A DNA stretch of 64,000 bases. It comes from RUG12395 sp034178705. Lineage in GTDB: Bacteria > Bacillota > Clostridia > Oscillospirales > CAG-272. The position numbers were made by a program, and so were the translations under genes. The notes beneath the pieces are model-generated. The model was not told the origin of the DNA. It ran no database searches and saw nothing but the letters and a program-made list of their open reading frames with translations. Shown one piece after another: positions 60,967 through 64,000 of the stretch; positions within the stretch are counted from its first letter, which is position 1, and each line of letters starts with the position of its first letter. Location of the stretch: the NCBI GenBank assembly GCA_034178705.1, contig JAXFQY010000104.1, positions 1 through 64,000 on the forward strand, in the 5' to 3' direction.

Positions 60967-63615
60967 ATGAATCCAAATGATAAAAAAAGGGACGCTCCAC
61001 GGAAGGCACCGGATGTACGCAATGCCGCTCCGGGGGAGTCCGGGGGCGTGCGCAGAGGAGGGCGGGAGAGACCGCCCTCCGACTCGCTCCCTCGTTCGGA
61101 GAGACACCAGGATGCTTACGGGGCCAATCCGGCTGCCGGAAATGTCGGCGCGGGACGCCCGTCGGCTTCGCGCGGCACCCGTCCGGACAACCCTTCCCGG
61201 ATGGGGGAAAGGGGCCGTAATCGGCGCGGAGCGGAACCCAGGCGACAGCGACCGGCAAACGGTGAGACGTATCAGAAGCGGAATGCGGGAGGCGATCCGG
61301 TTGGATCCGGAGGTTTTTTTGCGGTAGCTGGACGGCTTGGCGGTCGTGTCAGAAGAGCGGCGGACAGGCTTCCCGCCGGCGCTGCTGCTGCGGGGGCGCG
61401 CTTTCTTGCCTCTTTTCTCTGCGGGATGCTCTTTTCACGTGCACCGATGCTGTTTTCCGCCCTCCCGTTGGGGCTTGCCCTTCTTTCGTCAGTGGAGGGA
61501 ACAATGCCCCTTTGCGCTGTCGGGGTTTTTGTCGGAAGTCTTTCGGGCGGTGCGGGAACGGTTTATGCAGCATCGGCTGTGCTGATTGCCGCTGCCCGTC
61601 TGCTGCTTTCCCTTTTTGGCAGGGAGCGCGAACCAAACGGCAAAGGTCTTTTTTCGGACAGTCTGCGTGTGCGTCTCTATCTTGCCGCGCTTTCCGCCTT
61701 CGGCGTGGGAATTTATCGGATTATTGTGAACGGCTATCGCTATTATGACCTTTTCGGCTGCTTCTTCCTCCTTTTTGCCGTGCCGGGTGCGACCGTCCTT
61801 TTTTCTCTTCTTTTTTCGGGACAGGCCGCTCGCCGAGGCAGTCTGCAGCTTCTGTGTATCGCTGTTTTCTGCGCGGCGTTGATTTTTTCGCTTCGGGGAC
61901 TCTCTCCGTTCGGGATGGATTTTGCATCGCTTGCCGCGGCGTTTTTTACTCTCTTTTTTGCCCGGGAGACAGGAATGCTTCCGGGAACTGCGGTAGGTTT
62001 GCTTTTCGGACTTGCGGCAGCTCCGATGGCTGCGCCCGCTTTTGCTGTTATGGGACTGATTGCCGGGTTGATGCAGAGGGCCTCGCTTTCTCTTACCGTG
62101 ATTGCCTCCTCTGCTGCGGCCTGCTGTATGGAACTGCTTGTCTTCGGCGTTCAGGAATTCCTTTCGCTGCTTCCGGAGACTGTGGCTTCCGCTGTCCTTT
62201 GTGTGTTGACGGAACGGACGCCGCTTATGCCGGCGATTTCTTCTTTGTTTTATACTGCGGAGGAGGAGAAGACTGCGGTAGATAATGTTCCGGTGCGAAC
62301 CGAGGACCGGCTGGCGGCGCTTTCCGAATCCTTCCGCTCCCTGTCCGAGGTTTGCTATGCGCTTTCCGACCGCTATCGAAGACCGGATGAACTGGAACTG
62401 CGTGCTCTCTGCGATCGGGTTTGCGATCGATACTGTGCGCGTTGCCGCGTGTCTCCGCTTTGCTGGAACCGCGAGTATTCCTCCACCTCCGATGTCATGA
62501 ACGGTGTGGTCAATTCGCTCTCTGAGGGGAAGAGGGTGACGCGCGGCAGTGTTCCGACTTATTTTTCTGTCCGTTGCCCGAGTGTGGACGGAATTCTGAA
62601 GGAGATTAACGACGGATGTGCTGCTTTGACTGAGCAGAGGCTGCGGGGAGATAAAAGCGAAATATTTGCAATGGATTACGAAGCAACGGCAGCGTTGATC
62701 CGGGAGGCGCTGGAGTCAGGACGACGGGAATATGCCCCGGACCGGAAGCTTGCTGCTGCCTGCGCAAAGCGATGCGCCGAACTGTTCGGCGCCGGGGGTG
62801 TTGTGACAGTGCGGGGGGCACGGCATAAGAGTGTGCGAGGCTCCGGCTTCCCCGTTTCACCGGTTATGCCTCCGGATCGACTCCGATCCGTTCTGGAGGA
62901 GACTTTACACTGCCGTCTTTCAGTTCCTGTGTGCGAAACAGAAGGAGGAAAGCTTTCCTTTACCGCGCACAGTATCCGGCGTTTTTCCGCGCAGGTTGCT
63001 TTTCTCTGCCGTCCGAAGGAAGGGGACGGGGAATGCGGGGATTCGGTTTCCGCATTTGAAAACCGGGAGGATTATTTTTATACCATGCTGTCCGACGGCA
63101 TGGGAAGCGGAAGCGAAGCAGCACTGACCAGCAGCGTTTGTGCGGTTTTTCTGAAAAAGATGCTTTATGCCGGCAACGCGAAGGAAACCTCGATTGAAAT
63201 GCTGAACAACCTTGTCCGTTCTTCTTCTGATGAAATCAGTGCAACGGTGGATTTGTTTGAACTGGATTTGATCAGCGGTAAAGCTTCTTTTATAAAAAGC
63301 GGGGCCGCTCCCTCCTTTGTCCGGCGCGGCGGACGTCTTTTCCGGATCCAGTCCAAAACACTGCCGATCGGAATTGTCCGTGCCGCCGGCGCGGAGCAGG
63401 TCAGTTTTACGGCAGAAGACGGAGACTGTATTATCATGCAAAGCGACGGTGTTGCCGAAAGCTATGAGGACAGTCCGTGGCTTGCGCATTTGATAACCCG
63501 CTCGTGGGATGGGAATCTGCGTGCGATGTGTACACGGATTCTTGATGCCGCGGAGGAGAACAATCCCAAAAAGGATGATCGCAGTGTGGCGATTATCCGG
63601 ATCCGGAAGGAATAG
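60967..63615 (+). CDS. spoIIE: Stage II sporulation protein E (SpoIIE) phosphatase
   Basis: 882 residues. An unusually long, Arg/Gly/Pro-rich and disordered N-terminus (about 130 residues) precedes ten or so membrane helices (about residues 135-410), a middle domain with a Cys-rich segment (CDRYCARCRVSPLC) and a C-terminal PP2C phosphatase (MLSDGMGSGSEA, DLISGKASFIKSG, IIMQSDGVAE). SpoIIE dephosphorylates SpoIIAA and so activates sigma-F in the forespore, and it also works at the polar septum. GGGAGG lies before ATG 60967. Its presence marks the organism as a potential spore former. Confidence 0.95.
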   Translation: MNPNDKKRDAPRKAPDVRNAAPGESGGVRRGGRERPPSDSLPRSERHQDAYGANPAAGNVGAGRPSASRGTRPDNPSRMGERGRNRRGAEPRRQRPANGETYQKRNAGGDPVGSGGFFAVAGRLGGRVRRAADRLPAGAAAAGARFLASFLCGMLFSRAPMLFSALPLGLALLSSVEGTMPLCAVGVFVGSLSGGAGTVYAASAVLIAAARLLLSLFGREREPNGKGLFSDSLRVRLYLAALSAFGVGIYRIIVNGYRYYDLFGCFFLLFAVPGATVLFSLLFSGQAARRGSLQLLCIAVFCAALIFSLRGLSPFGMDFASLAAAFFTLFFARETGMLPGTAVGLLFGLAAAPMAAPAFAVMGLIAGLMQRASLSLTVIASSAAACCMELLVFGVQEFLSLLPETVASAVLCVLTERTPLMPAISSLFYTAEEEKTAVDNVPVRTEDRLAALSESFRSLSEVCYALSDRYRRPDELELRALCDRVCDRYCARCRVSPLCWNREYSSTSDVMNGVVNSLSEGKRVTRGSVPTYFSVRCPSVDGILKEINDGCAALTEQRLRGDKSEIFAMDYEATAALIREALESGRREYAPDRKLAAACAKRCAELFGAGGVVTVRGARHKSVRGSGFPVSPVMPPDRLRSVLEETLHCRLSVPVCETEGGKLSFTAHSIRRFSAQVAFLCRPKEGDGECGDSVSAFENREDYFYTMLSDGMGSGSEAALTSSVCAVFLKKMLYAGNAKETSIEMLNNLVRSSSDEISATVDLFELDLISGKASFIKSGAAPSFVRRGGRLFRIQSKTLPIGIVRAAGAEQVSFTAEDGDCIIMQSDGVAESYEDSPWLAHLITRSWDGNLRAMCTRILDAAEENNPKKDDRSVAIIRIRKE

Positions 63616-63620
63616 AAAAA

Positions 63621-63650
63621 GCGGGAGAACGGAACAATCCGTTCTCCCGC
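63621..63650 (-). terminator. Terminator of the phosphofructokinase gene
   Basis: 13-bp stem GCGGGAGAACGGA with its complement; the T-run is on the minus-strand side, so it serves the minus-strand gene, lying between convergent stops. Confidence 0.85.
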
Positions 63651-63667
63651 CGGGAAAGCATTTTCGG

Positions 63668-64000
63668 TTATTTGGAAATAATGCGGGCGGTGTTGTAGAG
63701 CTTTTTCATCTTTTGTTCCTTGCGACTGATAAGGGAATAGACCGTTTCCAATTCCTCGCGGGAGAGTCCATCCAGCTCATTTTCTTTTGCCGTCTTTTTA
63801 TAAAGACGGTCAATTTTTTGCGCAAGGCAGATGTCCATCGGAATCACAGCGTCATCGCGTTCGCACATGACCAGATTGCTCTTCCCCTCGAGCATCAGTT
63901 CGACGGCTGCCGCTCCCATCTCAGCGCCGAGCAGACGGTCGCGCAGCGTCGGGGAGCCTCCGCGTACAACATGACCGAGGCAGGCAAAGCGTGTTTCGAT
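63668..64000 (-). CDS. pfkA: 6-phosphofructokinase, 5' part outside the window
   Basis: The last 110 residues of the protein are visible. The frame is open to the right edge. CLGHVVRGGSPTLRDRLLGA followed by EMGAAAVELMLEGKSNLVMC is the typical C-terminal region of bacterial ATP-dependent phosphofructokinase, which makes fructose-1,6-bisphosphate in glycolysis. The catalytic N-terminal half cannot be checked. Confidence 0.88.
   Translation of the reverse strand: METRFACLGHVVRGGSPTLRDRLLGAEMGAAAVELMLEGKSNLVMCERDDAVIPMDICLAQKIDRLYKKTAKENELDGLSREELETVYSLISRKEQKMKKLYNTARIISK

Overview
The window looks like a chromosomal segment of an endospore-forming, plant-glycan-using member of the Clostridia (Bacillota). 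Pointers are a SpoIIE phosphatase behind a promoter with a Spo0A box, strong AGGAGG-type ribosome binding sites, consensus sigma-A promoters, SAM-I and FMN riboswitches, S-layer homology domains, several lipoproteins with Thr/Pro-rich stalks and arabinose-directed glycoside hydrolases. G+C is moderate and most genes are intact housekeeping or surface genes. The species cannot be named from the sequence.

Layout. 1-3.2 kb: two GH43 lipoproteins (the first cut by the window edge), then tRNA-Ala. 3.3-6.7 kb: a ComM/YifB AAA+ ATPase and a D-2-hydroxyacid dehydrogenase. 6.7-10.9 kb: a large, broken S-layer-anchored surface protein gene, a small promoter segment bounded by a 26-bp inverted repeat, and a serine recombinase gene. 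11.4-14.3 kb: csoR-copA copper operon. 14.4-20.6 kb: tspO, a polysaccharide deacetylase, uvrA and uvrB. 21-22.8 kb: GH127-like arabinofuranosidase. 22.9-25.3 kb: an orphan HPr-kinase-like protein and an XRE-Maf-ImmA operon. 25.4-34.1 kb: a co-directional run of AraC regulator, D,D-carboxypeptidase, lipoprotein, ABC-2 exporter and an (alpha/alpha)6-barrel protein. 34.5-43 kb, minus strand: pepD, MATE, mreB, recD2, a small membrane protein, metK with a SAM-I riboswitch, and a COG2426 membrane protein. 43-47.5 kb: two tandem alpha/beta hydrolases, a VanY-like carboxypeptidase, a ParB-like protein, rbfA and tRNA-Lys. 47.8-54.5 kb: a heterodimeric ABC exporter and two sugar-active lipoproteins. 55-59 kb: a LytTR regulator with its membrane partner, and tldD/tldE. 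59-64 kb: AraC regulator, ribU with an FMN riboswitch, spoIIE, and the 3' end of pfkA.

The most striking element is at 10.1-10.3 kb. A perfect TTGACA-17-TATAAT promoter sits on an 88-bp segment bounded by a 26-bp inverted repeat, immediately upstream of the surface protein gene and next to a recombinase gene. As sequenced, the promoter points away from the surface gene (OFF). Inversion would aim it at the gene. This looks like a recombinase-driven phase-variation switch. The surface gene itself carries a frameshift and an in-frame stop, and the recombinase lacks a standard start codon, so the locus may be decaying or the lesions may be assembly errors. Other regulatory features read directly from the sequence are a CsoR operator lying exactly in the spacer of the csoR promoter and a Spo0A box overlapping the -35 of spoIIE with 21-bp spacing.
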